DNA of 64,000 nt from Cohnella sp. OV330 (GTDB taxonomy: Bacteria; Bacillota; Bacilli; Paenibacillales; Paenibacillaceae), in assembly GCF_900112065.1 (NCBI RefSeq), contig NZ_FOKE01000002.1, positions 680,513 through 744,512 of the forward strand, in the 5' to 3' direction. The notes beneath the pieces were generated by a model. It ran no database searches, was not told where the DNA came from, and was given only the letters and a program-made list of their open reading frames with translations. The translations under genes and the position numbers were made by a program. Each line of letters begins with the position of its first letter. Position 1 is the first letter of the stretch. Of this stretch, positions 40,840 through 51,464 are shown piece by piece.

Positions 40840-43155
40840 TTAGGTCTTCCAATGTTCCAGCAGCACTTTGCGGATCAGCTCCGCCGGCTGCGGGCGGTAG
40901 AACAGGAAGCCCTGGATATCGTCGCAATCGTGCTCGGCGAGGAAGTCGTACTGCGCCTCGGTCTCGACGCCTTCCGCCACGACGGATAGATTCAAGCGAC
41001 GGGCGACGAGCATCATCGCGTGTATGATCGCCTCGTCCCGGTCGTCCTTGCCGATACCGCTCACGAACGACCGGTCGATTTTGATGCGGCTGATCGGCAG
41101 ACGCTTAAGATAGCCCAGCGAGGAATGCTGAGTGCCGAAGTCGTCGATCGACAGCGTGATGCCCATGTCTCGCAGCTGCTCGAGCGCCGGCAGATTCTCG
41201 TTTTTCATCGCCATGTTCTCAGTGATCTCCAGCTCGAGGCTGCGCGGATCAACGCCGGTCTCCTCCAATACGCCGCGCACGGACGCCGCCACATCGCTGG
41301 ACGCGAACTGGCGGGCGGACAGGTTGACCGCCATGCGCAGCTCCGGAAATCCGGCTTCCTGCCAAGCTTTGTTCTGCGTGCAGGCAACGCGCAGCACCCA
41401 TTCCCCGATCTCTACGATGAGCCCCGTCTCCTCGGCGAGCGGGATGAAGCGCTGCGGCGAGACCGGGCCGAGCTTCGGATGATTCCAGCGCAGCAGCGCC
41501 TCCATGCCTACGAGGCGTCCGCTCCCCGCTTGAATCTGCGGCTGGTAGTGCAGCTCGAACTCTCCCCGGGACAGCGCCTTGCGCAGATAGCTCCGCAGCT
41601 CCATCTGCTCGTCCGCGCCGGCAGGCGCGGAGCCGTCGTACCATTTGTAACGGTTTTTGCCGGCTTCCTTCGCGGCGTACATCGCCTTGTCCGCGTGCCG
41701 GATCAGCGTAGGCGCGTCCTCGCCCTGATCGGGATATAGGGCGATGCCGACGCTCGCAGTCAAGTAATACTCGGCCCCCTTGAGATGGAAAGGCTGGCGA
41801 AAAAGCTCGATGACCTGCTCCGCAAGACGTTTCCCTTCGTCGGGATCTTCCACGTTCGGCAGGATAATCGTGAATTCGTCTCCTCCGATCCGAAAAAGAG
41901 CAAGGCCGGGATGCTGGTCGCCTTGAACGCTCTGCAGCCGTTGGGCGGCTTCCTTGAGCAGCATATCCCCATACATGTGGCCGAGGGTATCGTTAACCAG
42001 CTTGAACTGGTCCAAATCGAGATACAACAGCGCCAGCTTGCACCCCAGACGCCGGGCGGCCGCCGTCTGCTCCTCGAGACTGATATTAAAATACGTTCGG
42101 TTGTACACGCCGGTCACCGCATCGTGGTATGCCATATGCCGCAGCGCCTGCTCCTTGCTCTCTAGTACCCGATTCTGCTCACGGAGCTCTTCCTCGATCG
42201 CGAGCAGCTCCTCGTTGGACGCTTCGATCGTCTCGTTCGCCTGTTGAAGCTCGCGCGTCCGTTCGCGGACCTTGACGTCGAGCTTTGCTTTCCCGGTTAG
42301 CTGCACGTACAGCAGGTATAGGATCAGCGCCACGGAGATCAGGCTGAAGATGCGAATCGTTAGCACCTTGCCCGCGATCTCCCGCAGCCGGCCCTCCTTC
42401 AGCTTGCCAACGAGCGCCCACTCGCCTTCCGGCAGCTTTACCGTCTCTCTCAGATTGTCGCCTTCGAACGTCTCTTCGTCGCCGAGCAGCAGACGGCCGT
42501 TCGCACGCAGCGCAAGCTCCAGCACGCCGGTATCGGAGGACTGAATACCTTCATTGACCAGTGCCGGAACGTCGAGCACGACCGAGGAAAAGCCCCAGAA
42601 GCGGCCGTCCACGAAGATCGACTGGCGCGTCAGCAACCCCAATCCGCCCTGAGCCAGCTCGAGGGGTCCCATCAGGGTAACCGATTTGGTCTTCATCGTA
42701 CGCCTCGCGTTGTCCCGCACTTCCGGATCCGCATGCTTGAACAAATCGAGCCCGAGCATCGCCTCGTTGCCCTTGAGCGGGTATACATAGCTGGCGATGC
42801 CGTTCGGGTAAAGGGATAAATTGCGCACGTCCGGAAAAGCGGGCACGAAGTGGGCGGCGAACGCGTTGAATCGCGAGACGTCGATGTTCCCGCCGTTCAT
42901 GAGCTCGATGTCGGCGAACGCTTGGAGGCTCTCCGACAGCAGCAGGCGCCGCTCGACCGCCAGGCGCAGCGAATTGGCTTGGGAAGCCAGCTCCGAGGAA
43001 GCGTCCTGGTCGGCCTGCCGAACGAGCCGTTCCTCGTAAAGCGACGTGCTCCAGGCGATCAAAATGACGAGAACGGCGAAAACAACAAGCAGCAGCGCCC
43101 AAATGCCGAGCGCTGCTTTTTTGGCGGAGACAGGAATCGATTGGGTTGAACGCAT
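40840..43155 (-). CDS. CHASE-GGDEF-EAL membrane protein (c-di-GMP turnover)
   Basis: 771 residues. Two membrane helices (about 13-35 and 270-292) flank an extracellular CHASE-like sensor (FPDVRNLSLYPNGIASYVYPLKGNEAMLGLDL). The GGDEF domain is intact (FRIGGDEFTIILPN) but lacks an RxxD inhibitory site just before it. The EAL domain keeps its catalytic set: MEALLRW, AVNLSARQF, ELEITENM, IDDFGTQHSSLGYLKRLP, IKIDRSF and VAEGVET. Both cyclase and phosphodiesterase activity are therefore possible; which dominates cannot be read from sequence. GGGGGAAAG precedes ATG 43155. Single gene. Confidence 0.94.
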   Translation of the reverse strand: MRSTQSIPVSAKKAALGIWALLLVVFAVLVILIAWSTSLYEERLVRQADQDASSELASQANSLRLAVERRLLLSESLQAFADIELMNGGNIDVSRFNAFAAHFVPAFPDVRNLSLYPNGIASYVYPLKGNEAMLGLDLFKHADPEVRDNARRTMKTKSVTLMGPLELAQGGLGLLTRQSIFVDGRFWGFSSVVLDVPALVNEGIQSSDTGVLELALRANGRLLLGDEETFEGDNLRETVKLPEGEWALVGKLKEGRLREIAGKVLTIRIFSLISVALILYLLYVQLTGKAKLDVKVRERTRELQQANETIEASNEELLAIEEELREQNRVLESKEQALRHMAYHDAVTGVYNRTYFNISLEEQTAAARRLGCKLALLYLDLDQFKLVNDTLGHMYGDMLLKEAAQRLQSVQGDQHPGLALFRIGGDEFTIILPNVEDPDEGKRLAEQVIELFRQPFHLKGAEYYLTASVGIALYPDQGEDAPTLIRHADKAMYAAKEAGKNRYKWYDGSAPAGADEQMELRSYLRKALSRGEFELHYQPQIQAGSGRLVGMEALLRWNHPKLGPVSPQRFIPLAEETGLIVEIGEWVLRVACTQNKAWQEAGFPELRMAVNLSARQFASSDVAASVRGVLEETGVDPRSLELEITENMAMKNENLPALEQLRDMGITLSIDDFGTQHSSLGYLKRLPISRIKIDRSFVSGIGKDDRDEAIIHAMMLVARRLNLSVVAEGVETEAQYDFLAEHDCDDIQGFLFYRPQPAELIRKVLLEHWKT

Positions 43156-43284
43156 GGATGACTTTCCCCCGGAGTCGGACTGTACATAGCTATTTCAACA
43201 TGAAACGACAATTTCCTGCATAGCGGCCGAAGGACGTTGCGTACATGGGAGAAATGCAGAGCTATGCGCAAATAAAAAACGGAG

Positions 43285-43908
43285 TCAGCCGGTAGAGCGG
43301 GCAGCAACCAGCAGGCTCAAGGCTTGCTCATATTCCGCCTGGCTATGGATCTCGAACGAAAAGTCCGGCGCGCCCGGCTCCCGCCCGGTCTCGGCCGGTA
43401 CGCCCAGCCATTGCACGCGGCCGAGCAGCGCTTCCATGCTCTCGCTCCCGGCCATGAGCAGCGCGGCGACGACCTCCGAGCACCGGCTGTCGTACAGCCC
43501 GTGCAGCGGGACCGGCCTCTCGCGCACGATCGGGATGACGGCCTGCGCGCCGTCCGAGAAGCCGGTCATCAAGCGGCGCGCCTCTTCGGCCGAAACAAAA
43601 GGCATATCGGAGCCCGCGATCCATACCAGGGGATTCCGGGCGAGACGAAGCGCCGAATGCATGCCGCCAAGCGGTCCGCGTCCGGGAAAGTAATCCGTGA
43701 TGATGCGCACGGAAGAATCCAGCACGTCGAAAAACGGCCTCGGCGTATCGGTGACGACGATGATTTCTTTGCACAACTTGCGCATTTCCCGCACTTGTCT
43801 GACGACCGCCGGTTCGTCCTGCAGCGGCAGAAGCGCTTTCAGCGTTCCTGCAAGGAGCGCTTTCGGGCCGCCGGCGAGAATCGCGCCTGTAACGGATGCG
43901 GTGGACAT
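43285..43908 (-). CDS. MobA-like nucleotidyltransferase with altered signature
   Basis: 207 residues. The MobA fold is seen in VTGAILAGG, FPGRGPLGGMHSALRLA, WIAGSDMPF and RPVPLHGLYD. MobA joins GMP to molybdopterin. The nucleotide-binding signature LAGGxSxRMGxDKAL is changed here to LAGGPKALLAGTLKALL, so the Arg-Met-Gly part is missing. ATG 43908 has GGAG 8 nt upstream; the frame open to 44502 is antisense-like sequence over pflA and not part of the gene. It lies 131 nt behind pflA, separated by a hairpin. Activity is uncertain. Confidence 0.72.
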   Translation of the reverse strand: MSTASVTGAILAGGPKALLAGTLKALLPLQDEPAVVRQVREMRKLCKEIIVVTDTPRPFFDVLDSSVRIITDYFPGRGPLGGMHSALRLARNPLVWIAGSDMPFVSAEEARRLMTGFSDGAQAVIPIVRERPVPLHGLYDSRCSEVVAALLMAGSESMEALLGRVQWLGVPAETGREPGAPDFSFEIHSQAEYEQALSLLVAARSTG

Positions 43909-43991
43909 GTCGTTCTCTCCTTTCAAAGGTTGCGGTAAATCTCCGCAGATGCGATAAATAACGGCTCGGATTTTCCTGCACGAAGAGACGC

Positions 43992-44036
43992 GCAAGACGC
44001 TTCCCCGCCGTCGATGCCCGGGAGAAGCGTCCTTGC
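43992..44036 (-). other. Hairpin between pflA and the MobA-like gene
   Basis: Arms GCAAGACGCTTCCCC / GGAGAAGCGTCCTTGC pair over about 14 bp, with no U tract after it on the minus strand. It may be a processing or attenuation element. Confidence 0.5.
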
Positions 44037-44039
44037 GTC

Positions 44040-44783
44040 CTACCGCGCAGCCTTCGATGCCCGCATGCCTTGCTCGATCAGCCGATTCGCCCGATTCACT
44101 TCCTCCGGCGACGGCTCCGGCACACCGTCCAGCCTGTAGGCTCTGCCGAGCTGCTCCCACTTGTACACGCCCATCCGATGGTACGGCAGCACCTCGACCT
44201 TGTCGACGCCGCGAAGCTCGCCGATGAATTCGCCCAGCGCCATAAGCTCCGACATCCCGTCGGTCCAGCCGGGTACGAGCACCCGCCGGATCCACATCGG
44301 GATGCCGGCGTCCGACAGATGCCTGGCAAAGGCAAGGATACGGTCGTTCGGCTGCGTCGTGAGATGCTCGTGCCCGTCGCGATCGATCATTTTCAGATCG
44401 AGCAGCACCAGGTCGGTCGCCGCGAGCAGCCGTTCGGCGTGATGCGGATCGCAGAAGCCGGACGAGTCGAGCGCGGTATGCAGGCCCCAGCGTTCCTTGC
44501 ATTTCTCGAATAGCTCCGCGACAAAAGGGGCCTGCAGCGTCGGCTCGCCGCCCGTGACGGTGATGCCGCCGCCGGACCTTTTATAGAAGGGAACGTACGG
44601 TTCGATCTCGGCCAATATGTCGTCGACCGTGCGCAGTTGCCCGCTCTTGGTATCCCAGGAATCCGGATTATGGCAGTACGCGCATTGAAGCGCGCAGCCT
44701 TGCATGAAGAGCACGAAGCGGATGCCCGGACCGTCGACCGTCCCGAACGTTTCCAGAGAGTGAATTCTCCCGGCATGATGCAT
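44040..44783 (-). CDS. pflA: Pyruvate formate-lyase activating enzyme
   Basis: 247 residues, radical SAM. Cys cluster CALQCAYC (CxxxCxxC) after TVDGPGIRFVLFMQG binds the 4Fe-4S cluster; SGGGITVTGGEPTLQ is the SAM-binding glycine region. It generates the glycyl radical on PflB. ATG 44783 with GGAG 8 nt upstream; a TTG at 44789 is too close to that site. It follows pflB by 53 nt in the adhE-pflB-pflA unit. Confidence 0.96.
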   Translation of the reverse strand: MHHAGRIHSLETFGTVDGPGIRFVLFMQGCALQCAYCHNPDSWDTKSGQLRTVDDILAEIEPYVPFYKRSGGGITVTGGEPTLQAPFVAELFEKCKERWGLHTALDSSGFCDPHHAERLLAATDLVLLDLKMIDRDGHEHLTTQPNDRILAFARHLSDAGIPMWIRRVLVPGWTDGMSELMALGEFIGELRGVDKVEVLPYHRMGVYKWEQLGRAYRLDGVPEPSPEEVNRANRLIEQGMRASKAAR

Positions 44784-44836
44784 CGTCAAGTCTCCTCTCC
44801 GTTATTCGAATACGCGGTCGGCGATCCCCGCTTTCG

Positions 44837-47107
44837 TCAGATCGAGCCGTGGAACGTTCGGTTAATGACGTCTAGCTGTTGCTCGCGCGTCAGCTTGATG
44901 AAGTTGACGGCGTATCCCGAGACGCGAATCGTCAGCTGCGGATATTGCTCCGGATGCTCCATCGCGTCAAGCAGCTGCTCGCGGTTGAACACGTTGATGT
45001 TCAGATGATGGCCGCCCTTGTCGGCGTAGCCGTCAAGCAGCGACACCAGGTTGCCTACGCGGGTGTCCTCTTCGCGGCCGAGCGCCTTCGGAATGATCGA
45101 AAACGTGTTCGAGATGCCGTCGAGGCAGTTGTGGTACGGCAGCTTGGCGACCGAGCTCAGCGAGGCGAGCGCTCCCTTGCGGTCGCGGCCGTGCATCGGA
45201 TTCGCCCCCGGCGCGAACGGCTCGCCGGCCTTGCGGCCGTCAGGCGTGCTGCCGGTCTTCTTGCCGTAGACGACGTTCGACGTAATCGTCAGCACCGACA
45301 GCGTCGGCATCGAGCCGCGGTACGTCTGGCGCTTGCGCAGCTTCGACATAAACGCGTCCGTCAGGTCGACCGCGATATCGTCGACCCGCGAATCGTTGTT
45401 GCCGAATTGCGGATATTCGCCTTCGATCTCAAAGTCGACCGCAAGGCCCTTGTCGTTGCGAATCGGCTTGACCTTGGCGTACTTGATCGCGGACAGCGAA
45501 TCGGCGACGACCGAGAGGCCGGCGATGCCGGTTGCCATCGTGCGCAGGATTTCCGTATCGTGCAGCGCCATCTCGATGCGTTCGTAGCTGTACTTGTCAT
45601 GCATGTAGTGAATGACGTTCAGCGTGTTGATATAAAGCTTCGACAGCCATTCCAGCACCTCGTCGTACCGCTCCATCACCTGATCGTAGTCGAGATAGTC
45701 GCCGGTCAGCGGCGCAAGCTCGGGCCCGACCTGCACGCCCAGCTTTTCATCCTTGCCGCCGTTGATCGCATACAGCAACGCCTTGGCGAGGTTGGCACGC
45801 GCGCCGAAGAACTGCATCTGCTTGCCGATCCGCATCGCGGATACGCAGCAGGCAATGCCGTAGTCGTCGCCGTAGATCGGGCGCATCAGGTCGTCGTTTT
45901 CGTACTGGATCGAGCTCGTGTCGACGGATACCTTGGCGCAGTAGTCTTTGAAGCCCTCCGGCAGCTCCGTCGACCACAGCACCGTCAGGTTCGGCTCCGG
46001 CGCGGGTCCGAGATTATACAGCGTGTGCAGGAAGCGGAAAGAGTTCTTGGTGACGCGCGTCGTGCCGTCCTTGCCCATACCGCCGATCGATTCGGTGACC
46101 CACGTCGGATCGCCGCTGAACAGCTCGTTGTAATCCGGCGTCCGCAGGAATTTGACCAGCCTCAGCTTCATGACCAGATGGTCGATCAGCTCCTGCGCCT
46201 GCTCTTCGTCGAGCGTGCCTTCTCGCAGGTCGCGTTCGATATAGACGTCGAGGAAGCTCGATACGCGTCCGAGACTCATCGCCGCGCCGTTCTGCTCCTT
46301 GATCGCGGCCAGGTAGGCAAAGTACAGCCACTGTACCGCTTCCGTCGCGTTCGTCGCAGGTCCCGATATGTCGTAGCCGTAGGAGGCCGCCATCGCTTTG
46401 AGCTCGCCGAGCGCCCGAATCTGCTCGGACACTTCCTCGCGCAGACGGATGAGGTCTTCGCCCATAATATCCTTTTCCAACGCGGTCAGGTCGGCTTGCT
46501 TGGCCGAGATCAGCTTGTCGACGCCGTACAGCGCCGCCCTGCGGTAGTCCCCGATGATTCGGCCGCGGCCGTACGCGTCGGGCAGGCCGGTGATAATCGC
46601 CGCCTTGCGGGCGAGGCGCATCTCGGCGGTGTAGGCGTCGAATACGCCCTGGTTGTGCGTCTTGCGGACGTCGGTGAAGGTGCGGACCATCTCGTCAGGC
46701 AGCTTGTAGCCGTACGCCTCGCAAGCGTCCTGCGCCATCCGGATGCCGCCGAACGGTTGGATCGAACGCTTCAGCGGCGCATCGGTCTGCAGGCCGACGA
46801 TCTTTTCCAGCGCTTTGTCGATGTAGCCCGGTCGGTGCGAGACGATCGTGGACACCGTTTCGGTATCGACGTCCAGCACGCCCCCGTTTTCTCGCTCCCG
46901 CTTCATCAATGCCAGCACTTGCGTCCACAACTGGCGGGTCGCATCCGTCGGTTCGGCCAGGAACGCGGCGGAGCCTTTAAATGGCGTAAGGTTATGCGCC
47001 AAGAAGTCGTTCACGTCCACTGCCGTTTGCCAAGCGCCCGCTTGAAAGCCTCTCCAGCCGTCCAACCGGCCGGCGGATTCGCCGATCGTCTTGTTCAGAA
47101 TGCTCAT
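44837..47107 (-). CDS. pflB: Formate C-acetyltransferase (pyruvate formate-lyase)
   Basis: 756 residues, normal length. The active-site Cys-Cys pair is in GIACCVSAM, and the C-terminal glycyl radical loop is RVSGYAVNF. It splits pyruvate with CoA to acetyl-CoA and formate in the cytoplasm under anoxia. GGAGG lies 9 nt before the ATG. It sits 30 nt behind adhE and before pflA, so pyruvate cleavage and ethanol formation are made together. Confidence 0.97.
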   Translation of the reverse strand: MSILNKTIGESAGRLDGWRGFQAGAWQTAVDVNDFLAHNLTPFKGSAAFLAEPTDATRQLWTQVLALMKRERENGGVLDVDTETVSTIVSHRPGYIDKALEKIVGLQTDAPLKRSIQPFGGIRMAQDACEAYGYKLPDEMVRTFTDVRKTHNQGVFDAYTAEMRLARKAAIITGLPDAYGRGRIIGDYRRAALYGVDKLISAKQADLTALEKDIMGEDLIRLREEVSEQIRALGELKAMAASYGYDISGPATNATEAVQWLYFAYLAAIKEQNGAAMSLGRVSSFLDVYIERDLREGTLDEEQAQELIDHLVMKLRLVKFLRTPDYNELFSGDPTWVTESIGGMGKDGTTRVTKNSFRFLHTLYNLGPAPEPNLTVLWSTELPEGFKDYCAKVSVDTSSIQYENDDLMRPIYGDDYGIACCVSAMRIGKQMQFFGARANLAKALLYAINGGKDEKLGVQVGPELAPLTGDYLDYDQVMERYDEVLEWLSKLYINTLNVIHYMHDKYSYERIEMALHDTEILRTMATGIAGLSVVADSLSAIKYAKVKPIRNDKGLAVDFEIEGEYPQFGNNDSRVDDIAVDLTDAFMSKLRKRQTYRGSMPTLSVLTITSNVVYGKKTGSTPDGRKAGEPFAPGANPMHGRDRKGALASLSSVAKLPYHNCLDGISNTFSIIPKALGREEDTRVGNLVSLLDGYADKGGHHLNINVFNREQLLDAMEHPEQYPQLTIRVSGYAVNFIKLTREQQLDVINRTFHGSI

Positions 47108-47137
47108 GTGCGTTGCCCTCCTATGATCGATCTCCGC

Positions 47138-49744
47138 TTAGAACTTGCCGTAGAAAGCGTTGCGGTACACGTCAGCGAGCTCGGTAACGAGCGGCATGCG
47201 CGGATTCGCGGTCGTGCACTGATCCTCGAACGCCCGATCGGCGAGCTGATCGACGCGCGATTCGAAGTCGGCGGCGTCGAAGCCGAGCGCCTGGAACGAC
47301 TCCGGAATCTGCAGCGACAAGTTCAGCTGGCGGATGGCGTTGATCAGGCTCGTGACGCCCTCTTCCGTCGTACGTGCCTGCAGTCCGAGCAGCCGCGCGA
47401 TGTCCGCATAGCGCTTGTCGGCGACGAAGTGGCTGTACTTCGGGAACGAAGCGAACTTCGTCGGCTGCTGCGCGTTGTAGCGGATGACGTGCGGCAGCAG
47501 AATCGCGTTGGTGCGTCCGTGCGCCGTGTGATACTGTCCGCCCCATTTATGCGCAAGGCTGTGGTTGATGCCGAGGAACGCGTTGGCGAACGCCATGCCG
47601 GCGATGGTCGAGGCGTTGTGCATCTTTTCCCTGGCAACCGGATCAGCCTTGTGGTACGAGGCTTCCAGGTTGTCGAACACGAGCTGGATCGCCTTGAGCG
47701 CGAGTCCGTCGGTGAAGTCGTTGGCCATGACCGAGACATACGCTTCGATCGCATGCGTCAGCACGTCCATGCCGGTGTCGGCGACCGCGGTCTTAGGCAG
47801 GCTGTAGACATAATCCGGGTCGACGATCGCGACGTCCGGCGTCAGCTCGTAGTCGGCGAGCGGATACTTCGTGTTGCCTTTGTTCTTGTCGGTGATGACC
47901 GCGAACGACGTCACTTCCGAACCTGTGCCAGAAGTCGTCGGGATCGCGACGAATTTGGCGTTTTTGCCGAGGCGCGGGTATTTGTATATCCGTTTGCGGA
48001 TATCCATGAACTTCTGTTTGAGCGAGTCGAAGCTGGAGTCCGGATATTCGTAAAACAGCCACATCGCCTTCGCCGCGTCCATCGGCGAGCCGCCGCCGAG
48101 CGCGATGATGCAGTCCGGCTTGAACTGCGCCATCATGCGGGTGCCTCGTTCGACCGTGTCGACCGACGGATCGGGCTCGACATCGCTGAAGATCTCGACC
48201 GACACGGGCTCCTTGCGCTTGCGGAGGTAGTACGCCACCTTCTCTACGTAACCGAGCTTCACCATCGCTTCGTCGGTGACGATCATGACGCGGCTGATGT
48301 CCGGCATCTTCTCGAGATACTGCGTAGCGCCCTTTTCGAAGTAAATCTTCGGCGGCACCTTGAACCACTGCATGTTAACCGTGCGGTATGCCACGCGCTT
48401 CACGTTGATGAGGTTGACGGCGGTCACGTTCGAGGTCGTCGAGTTGTGGCCGTACGAGCCGCAGCCAAGCGTAAGCGAAGGCAGGTTCGTGTTGTAAATG
48501 TCGCCGATCGCTCCGTGCGTCGACGGCGCGTTGACGATGATTCGTCCGGTTTGCAGGCGCGCCGAGAATGCGGCGATGACCGCCTGGTCGTTCGAGTGAA
48601 TGACCGACGAGTGACCCATGCCGCCGAAGGCGATGACCTGCGCGGCGCGCTCGATGCCCTGCTCGGCCGTCTTGACCTTGTAGCAGGCGAGCACGGGACT
48701 CAGCTTCTCGGCGGACAGCGGGAACTTGTCTCCGACGCCCAGCAGTTCGGCTACCAGCACTTTTGTCGCCGGCGGCACCTGAATGCCCGCCATCTCTGCG
48801 ATCTTGGCGGCCGGCTGCCCGACGATGACGGCATTGACCGCGCATTTCTCGGGATTAATGACGAGCCGCGATACGGCCTCGACCTCCTCTTTATTGAGGA
48901 AATAACAGCCCTGACGCGACATGAGCGCCTTCGCCTGCTCGTAGATCGGCTCTTCAAGAATGACGGCCTGCTCGGACGCGCAAATCATGCCGTTGTCGAA
49001 CGTCTTGGACAGGATCAGGTCCGTGACCGCCTGCTCCAGGTCGGCGGTGCGCTCGATGAAGCAGGGAACGTTGCCGGGACCGACGCCGAGGGCCGGCTTG
49101 CCGGTGCTGTAAGCCGCCTTCACCATCGCGGAGCCGCCGGTCGCCAGCACGAGCGCGATGTCCTTGTGGTTGATCAGCAGGCCCGTCGCTTCAACGGAAG
49201 GATGCTCGATCCATTGGATGCAATGCTCAGGAGCGCCCGCAGCGACTGCAGCATCGAGGAGCGTGCTCGCCGCCGCCGAGCTCGACTTCTGCGCCGACGG
49301 GTGGAAGGCGAATATGATCGGATTGCGCGTCTTGGCGGCGATCAGCGACTTAAACATCGTCGTGGACGTCGGGTTCGTGACCGGCGTGATGCCGGCGATG
49401 ACGCCGACGGGCTCCGCGACCATGCGATAGTTCTCGTACACGTTTTCTTCGATGACGCCGACCGTTTTTTCTGCTTTAATGCTGTGATAGATGTATTCCG
49501 TCGCAAAAATGTTTTTCGTGATCTTGTCTTCGTAGACGCCCCGGCCGGTCTCCTCGACCGCGAGCTTGGCAAGCGGCATATGCTTGTCGAGTCCCGCTAG
49601 CGCCATGGCCTGAACGATCCGGTCGACCTGCTCCTGATCCAGCTTCATGTAAGCGTCGAGCGCCTTTTTGGCGCGCTCTGCGAGCAGGTTCACCTCGTCC
49701 TGCGCAGAGATGATTTCGACTTGCGCTTTTTCCTTCGTTGCCAT
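47138..49744 (-). CDS. adhE: Bifunctional acetaldehyde-CoA/alcohol dehydrogenase
   Basis: 868 residues. The N-terminal CoA-acylating aldehyde dehydrogenase has the catalytic Cys in [10 protein letters not shown]; the C-terminal iron alcohol dehydrogenase has [13 protein letters not shown] and metal-binding [18 protein letters not shown]. It reduces acetyl-CoA to ethanol, regenerating NAD in fermentation, and forms spirosomes in other bacteria. ATG 49744 has GGAGG 8 nt upstream. First gene of the adhE-pflB-pflA group; no Fnr box lies in its own short leader, so expression may partly read through from doxX. Confidence 0.97.
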   Translation of the reverse strand: MATKEKAQVEIISAQDEVNLLAERAKKALDAYMKLDQEQVDRIVQAMALAGLDKHMPLAKLAVEETGRGVYEDKITKNIFATEYIYHSIKAEKTVGVIEENVYENYRMVAEPVGVIAGITPVTNPTSTTMFKSLIAAKTRNPIIFAFHPSAQKSSSAAASTLLDAAVAAGAPEHCIQWIEHPSVEATGLLINHKDIALVLATGGSAMVKAAYSTGKPALGVGPGNVPCFIERTADLEQAVTDLILSKTFDNGMICASEQAVILEEPIYEQAKALMSRQGCYFLNKEEVEAVSRLVINPEKCAVNAVIVGQPAAKIAEMAGIQVPPATKVLVAELLGVGDKFPLSAEKLSPVLACYKVKTAEQGIERAAQVIAFGGMGHSSVIHSNDQAVIAAFSARLQTGRIIVNAPSTHGAIGDIYNTNLPSLTLGCGSYGHNSTTSNVTAVNLINVKRVAYRTVNMQWFKVPPKIYFEKGATQYLEKMPDISRVMIVTDEAMVKLGYVEKVAYYLRKRKEPVSVEIFSDVEPDPSVDTVERGTRMMAQFKPDCIIALGGGSPMDAAKAMWLFYEYPDSSFDSLKQKFMDIRKRIYKYPRLGKNAKFVAIPTTSGTGSEVTSFAVITDKNKGNTKYPLADYELTPDVAIVDPDYVYSLPKTAVADTGMDVLTHAIEAYVSVMANDFTDGLALKAIQLVFDNLEASYHKADPVAREKMHNASTIAGMAFANAFLGINHSLAHKWGGQYHTAHGRTNAILLPHVIRYNAQQPTKFASFPKYSHFVADKRYADIARLLGLQARTTEEGVTSLINAIRQLNLSLQIPESFQALGFDAADFESRVDQLADRAFEDQCTTANPRMPLVTELADVYRNAFYGKF

Positions 49745-49806
49745 GCGAATGGCCTCCATTCAGATAGGGTCTGACCTGACCGGGCAAGGTGCCCGTACTA
49801 AGATTG

Positions 49807-49834
49807 ACGGCGGCCGGGCGATGCCGGCCGCCGT
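49807..49834 (-). terminator. Hairpin between doxX and adhE
   Basis: Stem ACGGCGGCCGG / CCGGCCGCCGT with a 6-nt loop; only a weak T run (TCAATCTT) follows. Probably a leaky terminator that lets some transcripts enter adhE. Confidence 0.55.
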
Positions 49835-49856
49835 ATCAACCCTTTGAAACAATCGG

Positions 49857-50405
49857 TCAGTGCGCGACCGGCGTGCCCTTCGTACCGTCATGATGCTTTT
49901 TATCCACGATCGCATGATTGATCTTGCCGAAGCCCTTGCGGATAAGCGGGAGCAGGTAATAGTCGAGTCCGAAGCGTCCGGCATTGGCGCCCGCCGTGAA
50001 GACGATGAAGGCGAGAACGAGCAGCCAAGGGTTCGTGCTGACGGTACCGGCCAAGAGGAACATCGTGTTGAGCATCATTCCGAAGAAGGCGGCGGTGACC
50101 GTGAGTCCCCCGACGATCAGTCCTACGCCGATCAGGAACTCGCCGAGCGGGATCAGGACGTCAATGAGCTTGATGTTCGGCAGCGCGAAGTGCTGGATGA
50201 AGTACGTGTAGTTCGGGTAGATCACTTCGTTCGTCGCGTGATCGGCGACAGGCTTGGCGATCGCGCCTTGCAAGAAGCCCTTGGCGGTGAAGCCGCCCGT
50301 CAGCTTGTGCCAGCCTGCGTCGATCCACTGCCAGCCGACATAGATACGAAGAAGCGTGACTGCGACTGCCGCCCATACATTTTCTTTGAACCACTTGGTG
50401 ACCAT
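49857..50405 (-). CDS. DoxX-family membrane protein
   Basis: 182 residues with four predicted helices. Family marks are LLRIYVGWQWIDAGWHKLTGGFTAKGF, LIPLGEFLIGVGLIVGG and FGMMLNTMFLLAG. DoxX proteins have been tied to quinone-linked sulfur or redox reactions, but this one has no defined substrate. ATG 50405 has GGGAGA 8 nt upstream; the longer frame is unsupported. An Fnr-type box is centred about 41 nt before its predicted start site, so it should be induced without oxygen. Confidence 0.85.
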   Translation of the reverse strand: MVTKWFKENVWAAVAVTLLRIYVGWQWIDAGWHKLTGGFTAKGFLQGAIAKPVADHATNEVIYPNYTYFIQHFALPNIKLIDVLIPLGEFLIGVGLIVGGLTVTAAFFGMMLNTMFLLAGTVSTNPWLLVLAFIVFTAGANAGRFGLDYYLLPLIRKGFGKINHAIVDKKHHDGTKGTPVAH

Positions 50406-50479
50406 AAAGGCCATCTCCCTTTTCGCCGTTACGGCGTTTATTGGTGACTTTCGTTGGTCTTGCTCGCCTTGCATCCTCA

Positions 50480-50521
50480 GTATGAGGGATGTTGCGACTT
50501 TCGAATGTGATGAATCTCACG
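50480..50521 (-). promoter_or_regulatory. Fnr-type box and -10 of doxX
   Basis: TGTGATGAATCTCACG (50506-50521) fits TGTGA-N6-TCACA at all but the last base. Minus-strand CATACT (50480-50485) puts the start near 50473, giving a box centre near -40.5, the class II activator position. Confidence 0.65.
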
Positions 50522-50624
50522 CTTTGCGATAATTCCTTGTGAATATTTTCACTTGATTGGGCGAAGAAAGGCGGATCGTCTTCAGGTGGAGCGCGAGGAC
50601 GACTCCGACCCAAGAAGCTGAAGC

Positions 50625-51152
50625 TTAATAGCTATAAACGTTTGAGTGGTCCTCCAGCGTGTCAATGATCTCCTCCTCCTCGTTCAGCCGGTTTTTTAAA
50701 AAAGCGTAGGCTTGGAGAAGGTACGACGACAGCGCCTTCGCTTCCTCCGGCGAGATCGGCAGCACCGACTGCTCCAGCGTGTTCAGGAAGGAGCCGATGA
50801 ACCGCTCTGCGAGACCGTAATCCTGTTCCATGAGCGTGAACAAATCGGGCTCGGTCTCCAAATACCATACTGCGTATGGGAACAGCTCCGTCTTCTCCCA
50901 GGCGATGTGCGCGCTCCATTCCCTCATGAAGTGCTTCACGCGCTCGTTCAGAATCCGGACGTTGGCGTTCAGATGAACGATGTCTTCGTCCTTACGGACG
51001 GTGCAGACTTGCGCGTACAGGTCCGCCAGCTCTTCTTCCAGCGCGTCGTGCTCCTGCCGGGCTCTGACGACGGCGACGCTCAAGTGGGCGTACCGTTCAT
51101 CGTCTCCTTCGCAAGGCAGCTGCGCTTTGTTCGTTTCGTCTAACGTATTCAT
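50625..51152 (-). CDS. Hemerythrin-like (HHE) protein
   Basis: 175 residues, mostly helical. Potential metal ligands are spaced as in HHE proteins: His in RARQEHDALEEEL, His and Glu in WSAHIAWEKTELFPY, Glu in LMEQDYGLAERF and EEEEIIDTLEDH. Such proteins bind oxygen, nitric oxide or iron, and some repair iron centres. ATG 51152 with GGAGG 9 nt upstream. A perfect Fnr box is centred at about -41.5 of the predicted start site, so a role under low oxygen or NO is plausible. Function not proven. Confidence 0.78.
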   Translation of the reverse strand: MNTLDETNKAQLPCEGDDERYAHLSVAVVRARQEHDALEEELADLYAQVCTVRKDEDIVHLNANVRILNERVKHFMREWSAHIAWEKTELFPYAVWYLETEPDLFTLMEQDYGLAERFIGSFLNTLEQSVLPISPEEAKALSSYLLQAYAFLKNRLNEEEEIIDTLEDHSNVYSY

Positions 51153-51201
51153 CTGATTGTGCCTCCTTCGTTTTCGGGGCGTTGCTTCTTTTGATGAGTT
51201 C

Positions 51202-51244
51202 AATATACAGCGAATGGACGTCTTTTAATGTGAAAAAAATCACA
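51202..51244 (-). promoter_or_regulatory. Fnr box and -10 of the hemerythrin gene
   Basis: Perfect TGTGAAAAAAATCACA (51229-51244). Minus-strand TATATT (51202-51207) puts the start near 51195 and the box centre at about -41.5. Confidence 0.78.
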
Positions 51245-51423
51245 ATTAGGGGTTCGTCACGAAATAGACATGGAGTTCACTATAAGCAGCGCTGCTCCCT
51301 ACGTTCCTATGCCTTTTTTCCGTTTTAACGATATCCCCTTCGATCAGGGAGAGAACTATATTCATGCCTTCAGATACCCTGCCGTTCCATCAAAAAAAAC
51401 GTGCATCCTCATCCATTTTTTGC

Positions 51424-51429
51424 TATAAT
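51424..51429 (+). promoter_or_regulatory. -10 element of the IS1595-like gene
   Basis: Perfect TATAAT about 35 nt before the start codon. No convincing -35 element is seen. Confidence 0.4.
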
Positions 51430-51464
51430 GGGAACATAAGTTCTCTTTTGAGGGAGAGTTAATT

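Noticed and set aside
43909..44502. N-terminal extension of the MobA-like ORF to 44502
   Set aside because: It overlaps pflA in another frame, is Arg-rich, and the internal ATG at 43908 has a good ribosome site and begins the conserved fold.
44879..49600. Plus-strand open frame of 1573 codons opposite pflB and adhE
   Set aside because: Antisense shadow of two certain genes in GC-rich DNA: Arg/Val/Leu/Asp-rich composition, no domain, no ribosome site.
49745..49856. Search for an Fnr box directly before adhE
   Set aside because: No TGTGA-N6-TCACA-like sequence is present in this gap; any Fnr effect would have to come from the doxX promoter.
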